A stretch of 64,000 nucleotides of DNA. Source: Rubripirellula lacrimiformis (GTDB taxonomy: Bacteria; Planctomycetota; Planctomycetia; Pirellulales; Pirellulaceae). The DNA lies in contig NZ_CP036525.1 in the NCBI RefSeq assembly GCF_007741535.1, positions 496,001-560,000 on the forward strand, read 5' to 3'. The position numbers and the translations under genes are program-made. This document shows positions 9,260 through 19,089 of the stretch, in pieces. How positions within the stretch are numbered: the stretch's first letter is position 1; every line of letters starts with the position of its first letter. The notes beneath the pieces are model-generated. The model was not told the origin of the DNA and made no database searches. It saw nothing but the letters and a program-made list of their open reading frames with translations.

Positions 9260-10608
9260 ATCGTCAACTCCGATACGCGGCCCGTGCTGTCACCGACAAA
9301 ATCGACCGGCGTGCCAAAACGATCTAGCATCGACATGAACAGATTGCACATCGGGGTTTCGCGCGCGACATGGATGTGTCGTCCCGAGTCGATCTGGCCA
9401 CCGGCGCGTCCGGCCAACAGAACTGGCAGGTCTTCGTTGTTGTGTCGGTTTCCGTCGCTGATCGCACTTCCGTAACAGATCATGGAATTGTCCAAAAGAT
9501 TCCCTTCACCGTCGGGCGTCGACTTCAATTTCTGCAGAAAGTAAGCCAATTGAGCGACGTGGAATCGGTTGATCTCGCGAATCTTGGCGTGCTTTTCAGC
9601 TTCGCCGCGATGGTGCGATAGGTCGTGGTGTCCTTCGGCGATGTTGATGTGCCGATAGCTGCGATTGCTGCCGGCGTCGGCCAGCATGCAGGTCGCGATT
9701 CGAGTGCGATCGGTTTGGAACGCCATCACCATCATGTCGCACATCAACCGGATGTGTTCGCCGTAGTCACTCGGGGTGCCTTTGGGGATGGGGTAGTCGA
9801 CATCGACCGATAGCTTCGGTTCATCGTCGCTGCGCTGGATCCGTCGTTCGACTTCGCGGACTCCACTTAGATACTCTTCCAATTTGTGCTTGTCGTTGCC
9901 GCCAAGTTTCGATTGCAGGCTGCGAGCGTCATCCGAAATGAAGTCCAGTACGCTCTTCTTCAGTTCGTCACGCCGTTTGGCGTTGGCGTCGTTTTTCGGT
10001 GCGGTGCCGTCGCCAAAGAGCCGTTCGAACACCAATCGTGGATTCGTTTCCTTGGCGACCGGCATGGAATCCGATGACCAGCTAACGTTCGACGAATAGG
10101 CACAGCTGTATCCGCTGTCGCAGTTGCCCGCGCTGCGTCCTGCTTCGCACCCGAGTTCCAGTGATGCAAATCGCGTGGCTTGGCCGGCTGCTTGGGCGGC
10201 CACTTGGTCGACGGAGACGCCCGAGCGGATGTTTTCGCCGGACGTTTTGCGAGGTTGGGCTCCGGTCAAAAACACCGATGCACTGCGGGCATGGTCGCCC
10301 GCCCCGTCACCGTTGGCGCGTCCTTTGTCGTGGGTCAGTCCGCTGATCACCATCAAGTCGTCTTGAACCGGGGCCAAGGGGCCAAGAATATGTGGCAAAT
10401 CGAATCCCACACCCTGTTGCTTGGGCGTCCAGTCGGGCAGGTGCACGCCGTTGGGGACGAATATGAACGCCATTCGCTGTGGCGGACCCAAGGTTGGCGA
10501 CGCAGCGACAGCCTTGGGGGCGATCGATTCCAACATCGGCAGGGCCAACGAAACGCCCAGCCCGCGTAGGATCGTGCGGCGTGATAGCCGGCTTTGATGA
10601 ATGCTCAT
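9256..10608 (-). CDS. DUF1552 domain protein, Tat-type signal
   Basis: A 450-residue protein of the planctomycete DUF1552 family. The N-terminus carries a twin-arginine-like motif (SRRTILRGLG) followed by a hydrophobic stretch, so it is probably exported folded, or with a cofactor, by Tat. Family-typical segments are visible: FVPNGVHLPDW, SGLTHDKG and DGEGNLLDNSMICYGSAISDGNRHN. It overlaps the upstream DUF1592 gene by 4 bases and the downstream HEAT gene by 4 bases. DUF1552 and DUF1592 genes are normally paired in these bacteria, and the pair is thought to act on an extracellular substrate with electron transfer through the cytochrome partner. The biochemical reaction is not known. Confidence 0.9.
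   Translation of the reverse strand: MSIHQSRLSRRTILRGLGVSLALPMLESIAPKAVAASPTLGPPQRMAFIFVPNGVHLPDWTPKQQGVGFDLPHILGPLAPVQDDLMVISGLTHDKGRANGDGAGDHARSASVFLTGAQPRKTSGENIRSGVSVDQVAAQAAGQATRFASLELGCEAGRSAGNCDSGYSCAYSSNVSWSSDSMPVAKETNPRLVFERLFGDGTAPKNDANAKRRDELKKSVLDFISDDARSLQSKLGGNDKHKLEEYLSGVREVERRIQRSDDEPKLSVDVDYPIPKGTPSDYGEHIRLMCDMMVMAFQTDRTRIATCMLADAGSNRSYRHINIAEGHHDLSHHRGEAEKHAKIREINRFHVAQLAYFLQKLKSTPDGEGNLLDNSMICYGSAISDGNRHNNEDLPVLLAGRAGGQIDSGRHIHVARETPMCNLFMSMLDRFGTPVDFVGDSTGRVSELTI
9268..9271 (-). promoter_or_regulatory. Shine-Dalgarno site supporting a TTG start
   Basis: GGAG on the minus strand, 8 bases before the TTG of the HEAT-repeat gene and inside the 3' end of the DUF1552 gene. It decides the start, because no ATG lies upstream of the signal-peptide coding region. 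Confidence 0.55.
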
Positions 10609-12506
10609 TCGTCCCTCTTTGTTTCCCGCAGAGTGAATGGATCGCTGGTGACGATCGCTGTCACCAATGAAGAGAATCGGTATTCGTTTTCGTGCAGCTC
10701 GCTAAGACATTCTTTGACAGTGCATCGATCATAAGATCCAAGCCCGCGTCCAAGTGCATAGGTCAGCATCTTTTCGGCCAAGCACTGACAGAACCTGTCT
10801 TTCTTTTCCGACACTAAAATCTGCATCAGGTCCGATGCGCCGTTGAACTTGCGTCCGCCTGGCAATTCGCCAGACGCATCGACGGTGAACTTCCCATCGG
10901 TATCACGCCAGGCTCCGATCGCATCAAAATTCTCCAGCCCGAATCCGAGCGCATCCATGGTCCGGTGGCAGGCCGCGCAAGATTCGTTCGAACGATGCTG
11001 TTCCATCTGTTCACGCAGCGATCCAAGCGTCTCGTTGCCCTCTTCTAATTCGGGCACGTCCGGCGGCGGCGGTGGTGGCGGTTCGGCAAGAAAGTTGTCC
11101 AGAATCCACTTGCCGCGTTTGACCGGCGAAGTGCGGGTCGGGTTGGACGTCAGCATCAGGATGCTGGCGTGCGTCAGCACCCCACGCCGTCCTTCGGCCA
11201 AGGGGACCTTTCGGAAATCGTCGCCAATCACTTCGGGGATGCCATAGTGCCGGGCCAATCGTTGGTTCACATAAGTGAAGTCCGCATCCAGAAACTCCAG
11301 CACGCTGCGGTCTTCGCGAATCATTTCTGCAAAAAACATCTCCGTTTCGCGTCGCATGGCGGATCGAAGTTCGCCATCAAAGTCGGGGAACTTGGTCGGG
11401 TCAGGCATCAAACGCGAAACATCGCGTAATTGGAGCCATTGGCCAGCAAAGTTGTCGACGATCGCAGCTGACTTCGGATCCGCTAGCATCCGCCGTGCTT
11501 CGGACCGAAGCACTTCGGGCCGAGTCAATTCACCGGAGGCGGCAAGTTCAAAAAGCCGGTCATCCGGCATGCTGCTCCACAGAAAATACGACAGTCGGGA
11601 TGCCAGTTGGTATCCGGTCAGCGGTTGAATGCCATCTTCGCTTCCCGGCGGTGCCTCTTCGACACGGAACAAAAAGTGTGGGCTGGACAGGATCGCCGTG
11701 ATCACGGTTTTGAATATGTCGGCTTCGCTGGCGTCTCGTTGCCAAGCAAACCGCATGATCCCGAACAGCCGTTCCTGTTCGTCGCCGGATAGTGGTCGAC
11801 GAAAGGCACGCTGGGCGAACTCGTCGACGTTCAGGCGTGCCGTTTCGATCCGATCGTCTTCGGACTGAGACTTGTGTGGGAAAATCCTCTGACGCGCATC
11901 CTGGTCGTCGTAGACGCGGTCGGCGATGACCGTTGCTGCGGCTAAGTACTTTTCTAACAGGATAGGTGGGATCGTCAGGACGTCGCCGATGTTATCGAAC
12001 CCGTTGCCGACGTCGTCGGATGGAAAGTCGTCGGATAGTCCCAGGTCCAGCCCAACCAGATCTCGCACCGTGTTGTTGTATTCGGCGCGATTGAGCCGTT
12101 GGATCGTGACCCGGCCGGGATGACGTTCGGCGCTGCAGTCAAATTTGGCCAATTCGGCATCGATGGCTGCGGAAACAGCAACCAATTCGTCCGATGTCGG
12201 CTGTGTCTCGTCGGCGGGCGGCATTTGATGAGCATTGATCAAACGCAGCACCTTCTCCCACCGCTCGTAGTCTTTCTGGACGTTGGCGGATTCAGAATAG
12301 TGGTCCAGGACAATGCCGCCCTCGGCATCGTCACTGCCATGGCAGGCGACGCAGTGGGTGGTCAAAAACGGGACAACGTTCTTCGCAAAATCCGTCTCTG
12401 CCGCAAAAAGCGGATTCGCCACCATCAGGATGGCGCAAAATGCCCACCCCGCTGGTGCCCAGAAAGCGAATCGGAGGCCGCGATTGCCGATGTTAGAAAT
12501 CGTCAT
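10605..12506 (-). CDS. DUF1592-family cytochrome-containing protein
   Basis: A 633-residue protein with an N-terminal hydrophobic signal or anchor (about 13-36). Two heme-type motifs are present: CVACH at about residue 52 (planctomycete cytochrome C) and CAACH near residue 495. Between and after them is the usual set of DUF1587, DUF1595, DUF1592, DUF1588 and DUF1585 segments; examples are RLNRAEYNNTVRDL, SRLSYFLWSSMPDD, TSPVKRGKWILDNFL and GLGSYDRCT. It is the first gene of the operon with the DUF1552 and HEAT genes. It is probably a periplasmic redox partner; the substrate is unknown. The proline run PPPPPPPD near residue 475 is typical of the family. Confidence 0.9.
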   Translation of the reverse strand: MTISNIGNRGLRFAFWAPAGWAFCAILMVANPLFAAETDFAKNVVPFLTTHCVACHGSDDAEGGIVLDHYSESANVQKDYERWEKVLRLINAHQMPPADETQPTSDELVAVSAAIDAELAKFDCSAERHPGRVTIQRLNRAEYNNTVRDLVGLDLGLSDDFPSDDVGNGFDNIGDVLTIPPILLEKYLAAATVIADRVYDDQDARQRIFPHKSQSEDDRIETARLNVDEFAQRAFRRPLSGDEQERLFGIMRFAWQRDASEADIFKTVITAILSSPHFLFRVEEAPPGSEDGIQPLTGYQLASRLSYFLWSSMPDDRLFELAASGELTRPEVLRSEARRMLADPKSAAIVDNFAGQWLQLRDVSRLMPDPTKFPDFDGELRSAMRRETEMFFAEMIREDRSVLEFLDADFTYVNQRLARHYGIPEVIGDDFRKVPLAEGRRGVLTHASILMLTSNPTRTSPVKRGKWILDNFLAEPPPPPPPDVPELEEGNETLGSLREQMEQHRSNESCAACHRTMDALGFGLENFDAIGAWRDTDGKFTVDASGELPGGRKFNGASDLMQILVSEKKDRFCQCLAEKMLTYALGRGLGSYDRCTVKECLSELHENEYRFSSLVTAIVTSDPFTLRETKRDE

Positions 12507-12646
12507 GTGCTTCTTGAAAGGAATGATCGGACCACTACGCCGAATCTATTTTAACCCCATTTCAAGTGACAAGTTCTGCTTTGACACGGCGCATTGTCCG
12601 CAGCCATTTTTGGATCGCAGTTTGGCTTGGGCGTCTTCGGTAGATG

Positions 12647-15600
12647 TCAAAGACCGGCTGCGTGCTTCAGTTCGGTCAACCGCCCAGGCCGATCGTTGAC
12701 TTCGATCAAGAAACGGACCAAATCCAGGAACTGGTCGCGATCGGTCAGCTGGTTGACCAACCCGGCCGGCATCGCGGATGTGGCCGCTGGTTTCATCGCT
12801 TCGATGTCATCTTGAGGGATTTTGATCAGCTTTCCTCCCGCCGGCTCGCGAAGAATGTACTGGTCATCATCTTCGCTGACAAAGAACCCCGTCAACGCAA
12901 CGCCGTCGGCGGTCAGCACCATCATCTGTGCGAACTCTTTTCGAATCGATTTGGATGGATCCAGAATCGAATCGACGATGAATTCATCGTTGACGTTGTC
13001 GCGTTTGGATGCCAGATCGGGCCCCAAACGGTCACCGCTGATCGGGTCATGGCATTTAGCGCATGACAACGATTGGTTGTAGAACCATTTGGCACCACGC
13101 ACGGCGTCGCCTTTCTGCTTCGCTTCGCCCGCCAACGCACTTGCGGTTTCGGTCGACAGTTGTTGGCTCAGGGCCACGGGCAGCGGATCACGAAGCGACA
13201 CGCCTTTGATCGCCAGTTCATGAATCGACCAGTACTTGTTGCTGGACGTCCCGGTTTGATCGATGCGAATGTGTTGAATGGGGGCGGCGCTGTCGATCTC
13301 GATTTCAAGCATGGGGGCGTCGCCGGTTCCTTTGGCGACCGGTTCGCTCCAAGTCTTGCCGTCACTGGATACCGACACCGTGTAACCACGCGGGTAATCG
13401 TCATTCGACTTGGTCGAATCCAATGTCAACGACATCAACCGAATGGGTTCGGGTAGTTCGATCGCAAACCACATTCCAGGTTTCTGGGTCGTGCCGGTAT
13501 CCCAACGACTTTTCGGGTTCCCGTCGACTGCTGCGGCGGCGTTGCCGACGTTGTGGCTAGTGGTCAGTTTCCAGTTCGATGAATCCGCCAATGGTGGCGG
13601 ATCAAAGTATTTCAACTCATTCAAAGTCCACGGGCCGACGCGGTCAGAGGATTGGTCTCGGATGCGAGCAATATCTTCGCTTTCGATCAATGATCCTTGG
13701 TTTCCCCATTCATTGCGGATGTAGTTGGCGACGTCACTGATCCACGGGTCCGTATTGGCGCCCATCGGCAACATCAGCCCCGCCGTGTAGGACTTGTCAT
13801 CGATTGGCCCCATCAATCCGTGCAACAGAACTCGCGCCAATCGTTCTTTGTGACCGATCACACGCGGCGACCCGACCAGGGACGGTGCGACCATCAATCC
13901 AGAGTGGTCTGGCGACGCGATGCCTTTCCCGTCGGCGCCATGGCAGGTGACGCAAAGCGTCTTGTAGATCGACTTTCCACGGACGACGGAATCGGCCAGG
14001 ATCTTGTTGCGTCGTCGAAGCTGTGCCAACTTTTCTTGCTCGGCACGCATCGCTTCGATTCGCGCCTTCATCTGATCGGCGATTCCCGTGATCGCTTCGT
14101 TATCACCATGTTGCGAAAGAATCTGGGCGGTGATCGTTTCGGATTCTGGATGGCCAATGCGGGTGATCGATAACAGGGTTTGGATCCACACCTCGGGACT
14201 TTCGTCCGTAACGGCCTGTCGGATGATCGCGTCAAGAGAGCGGTCCGACTGCATCAGTGGTTCGGCGATTCGAATGACTGCGGATCGCACGCGATCATCG
14301 GGATCGGCAAAGCAATCTCGCAACAATGCTGGATTCACCGCGTCCAACCCTTCCAGCGTCCACAAGGCATGCAGTCGACCCAGCGGGTTATCGCCCGACC
14401 GAGCCAGCTGTTCCAACTGGGGAACGACCGTTTGGTCGGCGTGCAGGACGATCAGTTTCTGTGCTTCGCTACGCCACCATCCGTTGGGATGGGAAAGGTG
14501 AGTCACCAGTTCGGTTGGTGTTTCGTCCAGCATGCGAGGTTGCGGACCACGCTGAGTGGTTTCGTGATCAATGCGGAATATGCGTCCGCGTCCGATGTTT
14601 TTGTCGAGTTCGTATTCTTGGACCACGCCACGTAGATACGATCCTTCGCGGACCCAATTTCCTTCTTGGATGATTCCGCGATACATGTCGACCAGATAGA
14701 GGCAACCGTCCGGGCCGGTCGCGCTGTTGACTGGCCGAAAGTTCGGGTCGGTCGCCGCGATGAATTCGGTTTGATCGTATGCATTGGATACGACAATGCG
14801 TCCATCGTCATTGGTGACTTTGGCGCGGCGTACCAGACGACCGACTGGTTCAGGAATGATCAGGTCGCCGTTGAAATCCGTAGGCATCGCGTTGCCACGG
14901 TAGATCGACTGTCCACAGCAGCCCGAAAACCGGTTCAACGAGTTGTCTTCTCGCACACGTGCCCGTCCGCCTTGCACATCAGGAACGTTGTCGATCGGGA
15001 AGCACTCGCGAAAGTTGTCCGCCTGTTCACCCGGCAGCGACAGTTCGCCGTAGATGATCGGACGCTGGAAATCCATTGCAGGGTTTTCGCCGCCGGCGGT
15101 CGAATAGAAGATTCGTCCGACATCATCGTGCGTCAGTCCCCATTGCCCGCTGCCATGTGGCAACGGTTCACGAACCACCTGATTGCCGGTGAAGCGATAT
15201 CGATGCCTGGAATAGGTCGTGTAAAGCCAGTTATCCAGATTCCAAATCAACCCGCTGGGCTGGTGTTCCAGGTTGCCGCCTCGGGGGCCCCCTTCATGCC
15301 ACATCTCGATCTTGTCGGCCACGCCGTCACCATCGGTATCTTGATAGCTCTTCAAGTCGAACGTGTTGGTTTCGCGAATGATGACACGATCCAGCAACGG
15401 CAGCACCATCCGTGGCAGGACCAAGTTGTCCGCAAACACGGTGTGAGTTTCGTAGACGCCATCGCCGTCGCGATCTTCGTGACGAGACACTCGGCTGGTT
15501 GGCTTCAACTGGTCATGACCGTCAATGTCCTGCATGTACGTCAGCATTTCGACGACGTACATCCGGCCGTTTCCATCCCATGCGATCGCTGACGGTTCGC

Positions 15601-15784
15601 TGATGTCGGGTTCGGTCAGTACCGGCACGACCGTATAGCCAGCAGCCACCTTCATCGTGGCAATGGAATCCGCTGGCGAAAGGGGTGGTGCAACGGAGCT
15701 GACTTCTTGCCCCATGGCCAAGAGAGCACTCAGGGGTGACAGCAAAAGGCTCAAGGAAAAGAGCAAGCGGAAATGGTGACTCAT
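12647..15784 (-). CDS. PVC-type dehydrogenase with discoidin-like domain and two cytochrome c domains
   Basis: A 1045-residue secreted protein. The ATG at 15784 is chosen over the longer TTG-initiated frame because a signal peptide follows directly (MSHHFRLLFS...). Domains in order: glucose/sorbosone-dehydrogenase-like beta-propeller (about 40-400; motifs IAWDGNGRMYVVEM and RDGDGVYETH), HEAT-like helices (about 430-580), a first cytochrome c (CVTCH, about 620-715), an F5/8C discoidin-like sugar-binding domain (about 745-890), and a second PVC-type cytochrome with CAKCH and GDRLGPDLASKR (about 900-1040). It probably oxidises a carbohydrate while bound to it and passes electrons through two hemes. 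The 140-base gap to the DUF1592 operon downstream suggests separate transcription. Confidence 0.88.
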   Translation of the reverse strand: MSHHFRLLFSLSLLLSPLSALLAMGQEVSSVAPPLSPADSIATMKVAAGYTVVPVLTEPDISEPSAIAWDGNGRMYVVEMLTYMQDIDGHDQLKPTSRVSRHEDRDGDGVYETHTVFADNLVLPRMVLPLLDRVIIRETNTFDLKSYQDTDGDGVADKIEMWHEGGPRGGNLEHQPSGLIWNLDNWLYTTYSRHRYRFTGNQVVREPLPHGSGQWGLTHDDVGRIFYSTAGGENPAMDFQRPIIYGELSLPGEQADNFRECFPIDNVPDVQGGRARVREDNSLNRFSGCCGQSIYRGNAMPTDFNGDLIIPEPVGRLVRRAKVTNDDGRIVVSNAYDQTEFIAATDPNFRPVNSATGPDGCLYLVDMYRGIIQEGNWVREGSYLRGVVQEYELDKNIGRGRIFRIDHETTQRGPQPRMLDETPTELVTHLSHPNGWWRSEAQKLIVLHADQTVVPQLEQLARSGDNPLGRLHALWTLEGLDAVNPALLRDCFADPDDRVRSAVIRIAEPLMQSDRSLDAIIRQAVTDESPEVWIQTLLSITRIGHPESETITAQILSQHGDNEAITGIADQMKARIEAMRAEQEKLAQLRRRNKILADSVVRGKSIYKTLCVTCHGADGKGIASPDHSGLMVAPSLVGSPRVIGHKERLARVLLHGLMGPIDDKSYTAGLMLPMGANTDPWISDVANYIRNEWGNQGSLIESEDIARIRDQSSDRVGPWTLNELKYFDPPPLADSSNWKLTTSHNVGNAAAAVDGNPKSRWDTGTTQKPGMWFAIELPEPIRLMSLTLDSTKSNDDYPRGYTVSVSSDGKTWSEPVAKGTGDAPMLEIEIDSAAPIQHIRIDQTGTSSNKYWSIHELAIKGVSLRDPLPVALSQQLSTETASALAGEAKQKGDAVRGAKWFYNQSLSCAKCHDPISGDRLGPDLASKRDNVNDEFIVDSILDPSKSIRKEFAQMMVLTADGVALTGFFVSEDDDQYILREPAGGKLIKIPQDDIEAMKPAATSAMPAGLVNQLTDRDQFLDLVRFLIEVNDRPGRLTELKHAAGL

Positions 15785-16088
15785 GCGATGACTGATGATT
15801 CGACTAATAGGAAAAGGCAACCTGAAAGGCGTATCTTAATCGCATGTCCCAAAAAAATGGACGGTGTTTCGGCAAGAGAGGGGGGCAGGGGCAGTTCGGG
15901 ATTCCTGGCGTCCCCGGGGCTGCCGAATGACGCACAGGGAGCGGCGTCTGCTTCGGTAGCGGCGTTATGGGCTTCGGCGGTCAGCCTTTGCAGTAGGGAA
16001 TTCTGGCAAATCCCACTACGAAGGCTTTGTGCATCGGGGCGACATTCCACGTTGATTCAAACGCCGAATCACGCGGTGCACGTCGCCG
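15785..16088. other. non-coding gap, nothing recognised
   Basis: This region lies between two leftward genes. No reading frame has convincing family features or a ribosome binding site. Immediately after the aldehyde dehydrogenase stop there is only a weak GATTC/GAATC palindrome without a T-run. It probably contains the promoter of the dehydrogenase gene at 12647-15784. Confidence 0.4.
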
Positions 16089-17465
16089 CTATTCGGTGCT
16101 GGGACCCAAGTGAATCAGTTTCTTGTTGACGAATTCCAAGATTCCCAGGTGTGAAAGTTCACGCCCGTAGCCTGAGTTTTTGATGCCACCAAAGGGCAGT
16201 TCGGCTTGCGAATTGGTCGGCTGATTGATGAATATCATGCCCGTCTCGATCCGCTCGGCAATTCGCCGGCCGCGTTCGATGTCCTTCGTATAAACGCTGC
16301 CACCAAGGCCATACGATGAATCGTTCGCCAACTTGACGGCTTCTTCCTCGTCTTTGACCACATAGACGGTCGCGACCGGCCCAAACAGTTCTTGATCGTA
16401 GGTCGGCATGTCCGACGTCACGTCCGTCAGGATGGTTGGATTGAAATAGGCGCCCTCGCGATCTGGCCGATCGCCGCCCAGGACAACCGTCGCTCCCGCA
16501 TCGATGGTGGACTGAACCTGCTGTTGCAAATTCTCCGCCGCATCTTCGGTCGACAACGGGGATAGGGTCGTGTCCTCGTCCATCGGATCACCCATCACCA
16601 AATCCGACATCGCATCTTTGAACTGTTGCAGAAAGTTCTCGGCAATCGACTCCACAACAATGAAACGCTTCGCGGCGACGCAGGACTGTCCCGCGTTGAC
16701 CATTCGACCTTTCACGGCCAATGGAATCGTCTTTGTCAGGTCGGCATCATCAAGCACGATGAATGGATCATTGCCACCGAGTTCCAGGACCGAACGTTTC
16801 AAGTTCTTGCCAGCCAGGGCGGCAACCGCCGCACCCGCACGTTCACTGCCGGTCAACGAAACCCCTTGGACCCGGTGGTCCGAGACGATCGCTTCGACGA
16901 ACTCACTTGGAATGAACAGGTTGGTGTAGACGCCGTTTGGCAAACTACACGTGTCGAACAGATCGGCAATGGCCTCGGCACACTGCGGCACATTGCTGGC
17001 GTGTTTTACCATCACCGAATTGCCCGCCATGATGTTGGGCGCGGCAAACCGAGTGACTTGATAGAACGGGAAATTCCACGGCATCACGCCCATCAATACG
17101 CCAATGGGTTCGAACCGGATGTAGGCATCCGCGTCGATGTCTTGGATCGGCTGGTTAGCCAAAAAGGCCTCCGCTCCCTCGGCGTAGAACTCGGCGATCT
17201 CGGCACAGTAAATGATCTCTTGACGGCTTTCGGAGATTCGCTTGCCCATGTCCTCGGTGATCAATCGTGCGAACTCGTCGCAGCGGTCACGCAATTGGGT
17301 GGCAAACTCCAACAGCACACGTTTCCGTTCGTCGAAACTTGTTGTTCGCCAATGCTTGTAGGCTTCATCTGCCTTTTCAACCGCGTCCATCGTCTCGTCC
17401 TTTGTCAGCGGCGAGTACGTTCGAATCGTTTCGTTGCTGGCGGGGTTGATACTAGTGATGGTCAT
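16089..17465 (-). CDS. NAD(P)-dependent succinate-semialdehyde-type dehydrogenase
   Basis: A 458-residue aldehyde dehydrogenase. Catalytic C262 sits in NAGQSCVAAKR and the general base E228 in LELGGNDPF; the cofactor-binding PWNFPF (about 130) and SLTGSERAG (about 203) are present. Length and motifs resemble the short succinate-semialdehyde dehydrogenase (GabD/Sad) group, which oxidises succinate semialdehyde to succinate, but other aldehydes cannot be excluded. AAGGA lies 8 bases before the ATG. It overlaps the 3' end of the MDR reductase gene by 14 bases, so the two are co-transcribed. Cytoplasmic. Confidence 0.88.
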   Translation of the reverse strand: MTITSINPASNETIRTYSPLTKDETMDAVEKADEAYKHWRTTSFDERKRVLLEFATQLRDRCDEFARLITEDMGKRISESRQEIIYCAEIAEFYAEGAEAFLANQPIQDIDADAYIRFEPIGVLMGVMPWNFPFYQVTRFAAPNIMAGNSVMVKHASNVPQCAEAIADLFDTCSLPNGVYTNLFIPSEFVEAIVSDHRVQGVSLTGSERAGAAVAALAGKNLKRSVLELGGNDPFIVLDDADLTKTIPLAVKGRMVNAGQSCVAAKRFIVVESIAENFLQQFKDAMSDLVMGDPMDEDTTLSPLSTEDAAENLQQQVQSTIDAGATVVLGGDRPDREGAYFNPTILTDVTSDMPTYDQELFGPVATVYVVKDEEEAVKLANDSSYGLGGSVYTKDIERGRRIAERIETGMIFINQPTNSQAELPFGGIKNSGYGRELSHLGILEFVNKKLIHLGPSTE

Positions 17466-18471
17466 TGTCTTGTCCTTTGTAAACGTCGCTTGTTAACACC
17501 ACCTTGCCGCGATCGACGCCGTCTTCGACACGGCGATGGGCACTGGCGACTTCACGCATCGGATAACGACTATCGATGGTGACTTTTAGGATCCCCTCTT
17601 CGTAAAGGCGGATCAGCTCTTTCAGGTCACTGGATTTAGGCTTCGCCAGCATGACGGTTCCCGACTTTGATAGCGGCCACGTCAACACGGTCATGATCAT
17701 CCCTTTCAGGTCCGGTTCCGTCGACACGTACCGGCTGTCCTTGGTCATCACGTCGCGAGCTTCAAGGTAACTGGCTTTTCCCGCAGCATCGAAGATGACA
17801 TCCCACCGCTCTGTCGAATCGGTGAAGTCCGTTCTCTCGTAGTCGTAGAAGTGATCCGCACCAAGTGCCATGCAAAATTCTCGATTGTCGCTACTGGCGA
17901 CTGCATCGACATGACATCCGGCTGCCTTTGCGATCTGAACCGCGAACATGCCGACACCACCGCTGGCCCCGTTCACCAGCACTCGGTCACCGGGCGACAT
18001 GTTTCCATGGTCTCGCAGTGACTGCAGCGCAGTCGTGCCGGCCAGTGGCATCGCCGCAGCGACGTCCGCTGGTAACGATGCCGGAAGTTTGGCGGTCGCA
18101 TCGACTCCGCACACCGCGTACTCGGCGCACGCACCACCACGCGCTGAATCTAGGAACGCCATCACGCGGTCGCCAACTTCGAAAGGTGAATCCGCATCAC
18201 AGTCAGCGATCACCCCCGCAACGTCGTAGCCCGGTATGCGAGGAAACCCGCCGGGCAGAAGCCCCTTCATCTGGCCGCTACGCAGTCGATAGTCGATCGG
18301 ATTGACACTGGATGCCCAGACCTCGATCAATACTTGGCCTGGCCGCCGATCCGGGAAATCTACCTCGGCTAGGTGCAGTACGCTGGCATCACCATAGTCA
18401 TCGTAGACCATGGCTTTCATCGTTGACGAATGATGGCGCGTACTCGACTTCGCGGTCGATGATGGAATCAT
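17452..18471 (-). CDS. MDR-family NAD(P)-dependent alcohol dehydrogenase / quinone reductase
   Basis: A zinc-independent medium-chain dehydrogenase/reductase. The GroES-like N-terminal domain contains GQVLIEVWASSVNPIDYR and the Rossmann motif is NGASGGVGMFAVQIAKAAG. The structural-zinc cysteine cluster of true alcohol dehydrogenases is absent, which points to a quinone oxidoreductase or enone reductase. The ATG at 18471 follows a purine-rich GGAAAG. An alternative ATG at 18420 (MKAMVYDDYG) matches the usual family start better and would drop 17 Ser/His-rich residues. It is translated just ahead of the aldehyde dehydrogenase, so the pair may handle reactive carbonyls. Substrate unknown. Confidence 0.85.
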   Translation of the reverse strand: MIPSSTAKSSTRHHSSTMKAMVYDDYGDASVLHLAEVDFPDRRPGQVLIEVWASSVNPIDYRLRSGQMKGLLPGGFPRIPGYDVAGVIADCDADSPFEVGDRVMAFLDSARGGACAEYAVCGVDATAKLPASLPADVAAAMPLAGTTALQSLRDHGNMSPGDRVLVNGASGGVGMFAVQIAKAAGCHVDAVASSDNREFCMALGADHFYDYERTDFTDSTERWDVIFDAAGKASYLEARDVMTKDSRYVSTEPDLKGMIMTVLTWPLSKSGTVMLAKPKSSDLKELIRLYEEGILKVTIDSRYPMREVASAHRRVEDGVDRGKVVLTSDVYKGQDNDHH

Positions 18472-18578
18472 TCTTTCTTTCCGTTCTAGCGATCATGGAT
18501 AGGTTTCCAACCTTTTACCACATTGGCAAATCGCAACCTTCGCGATGTATGCCTTTGGTGGTCGTAGTCGTCGGCAAC

Positions 18579-18746
18579 CTAGACCGCTGGACCGCGTCGA
18601 CCCAGGACAAGACCGATCACGAACAGCACAAGGAACACGACGAACAGGATCTTTGCGATCGAAGCCGCGGTACCGGCGACGACGCCGAACCCAAGGACGC
18701 CAGCGATCAATGCGATAATCAAAAATGTCATAGCCCAGCCCAACAT
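18579..18746 (-). CDS. DUF1328-family small membrane protein
   Basis: A 55-residue protein with two hydrophobic helices ([20 protein letters not shown] and [19 protein letters not shown]) and a short basic tail. This is the classical DUF1328/YtjA layout. The ATG at 18746 is chosen because GGAGA lies 7 bases upstream and the family begins here; the longer frame to 18809 adds an atypical N-terminus. Relatives are often stress-induced inner-membrane peptides of unknown function. It is read in the same direction as the MDR gene, about 100 bases upstream of it. Confidence 0.9.
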   Translation of the reverse strand: MLGWAMTFLIIALIAGVLGFGVVAGTAASIAKILFVVFLVLFVIGLVLGRRGPAV

Positions 18747-19089
18747 GGCAATTCTCCGGAAAGTGAACAAAAGGGAAGGGGGATCGGTGTGATCGCCCAC
18801 GGTCAACACAACTCAGCCGCAGCGTGATTGCCCTGGCCAAATCGATGAAAATCTTCATTGCGATTGCCGTGCCAATCCCCACGCAAATTCAGCTAGCGGC
18901 TCCATCGGCCCGGAATTCGGGCGTCTGGACGCGATTTGATGAAGGGGTTGGTTCCCATTCGCGCATCATGGGTGCTGGGCGGTCAGAATCTTGATCCGAT
19001 TCGTCGTTGCGTCGATGTGGGCGCATCGGCACGGTGATTGCTCGGAGGTTCGCGTTATCCAAACCTCTATTCACCCCCGGAGACTGACC
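18747..19089. other. divergent intergenic region
   Basis: This region separates the leftward DUF1328 gene from the rightward TIGR03067 gene, so it should hold both promoters. No confident -35/-10 pair or operator palindrome was recognised. The SD of the rightward gene (GGAG, about 19078-19081) is its last visible element. Confidence 0.4.

Noticed and set aside
14666-15592. Plus-strand frame of 308 codons opposite the large dehydrogenase
   Set aside because: Antisense of clear propeller and HEAT coding sequence, with no recognisable domain.
16626-17582. Plus-strand frame of 318 codons opposite the aldehyde and MDR dehydrogenases
   Set aside because: Both minus-strand genes have full catalytic motifs; this frame crosses their junction and has no motif.
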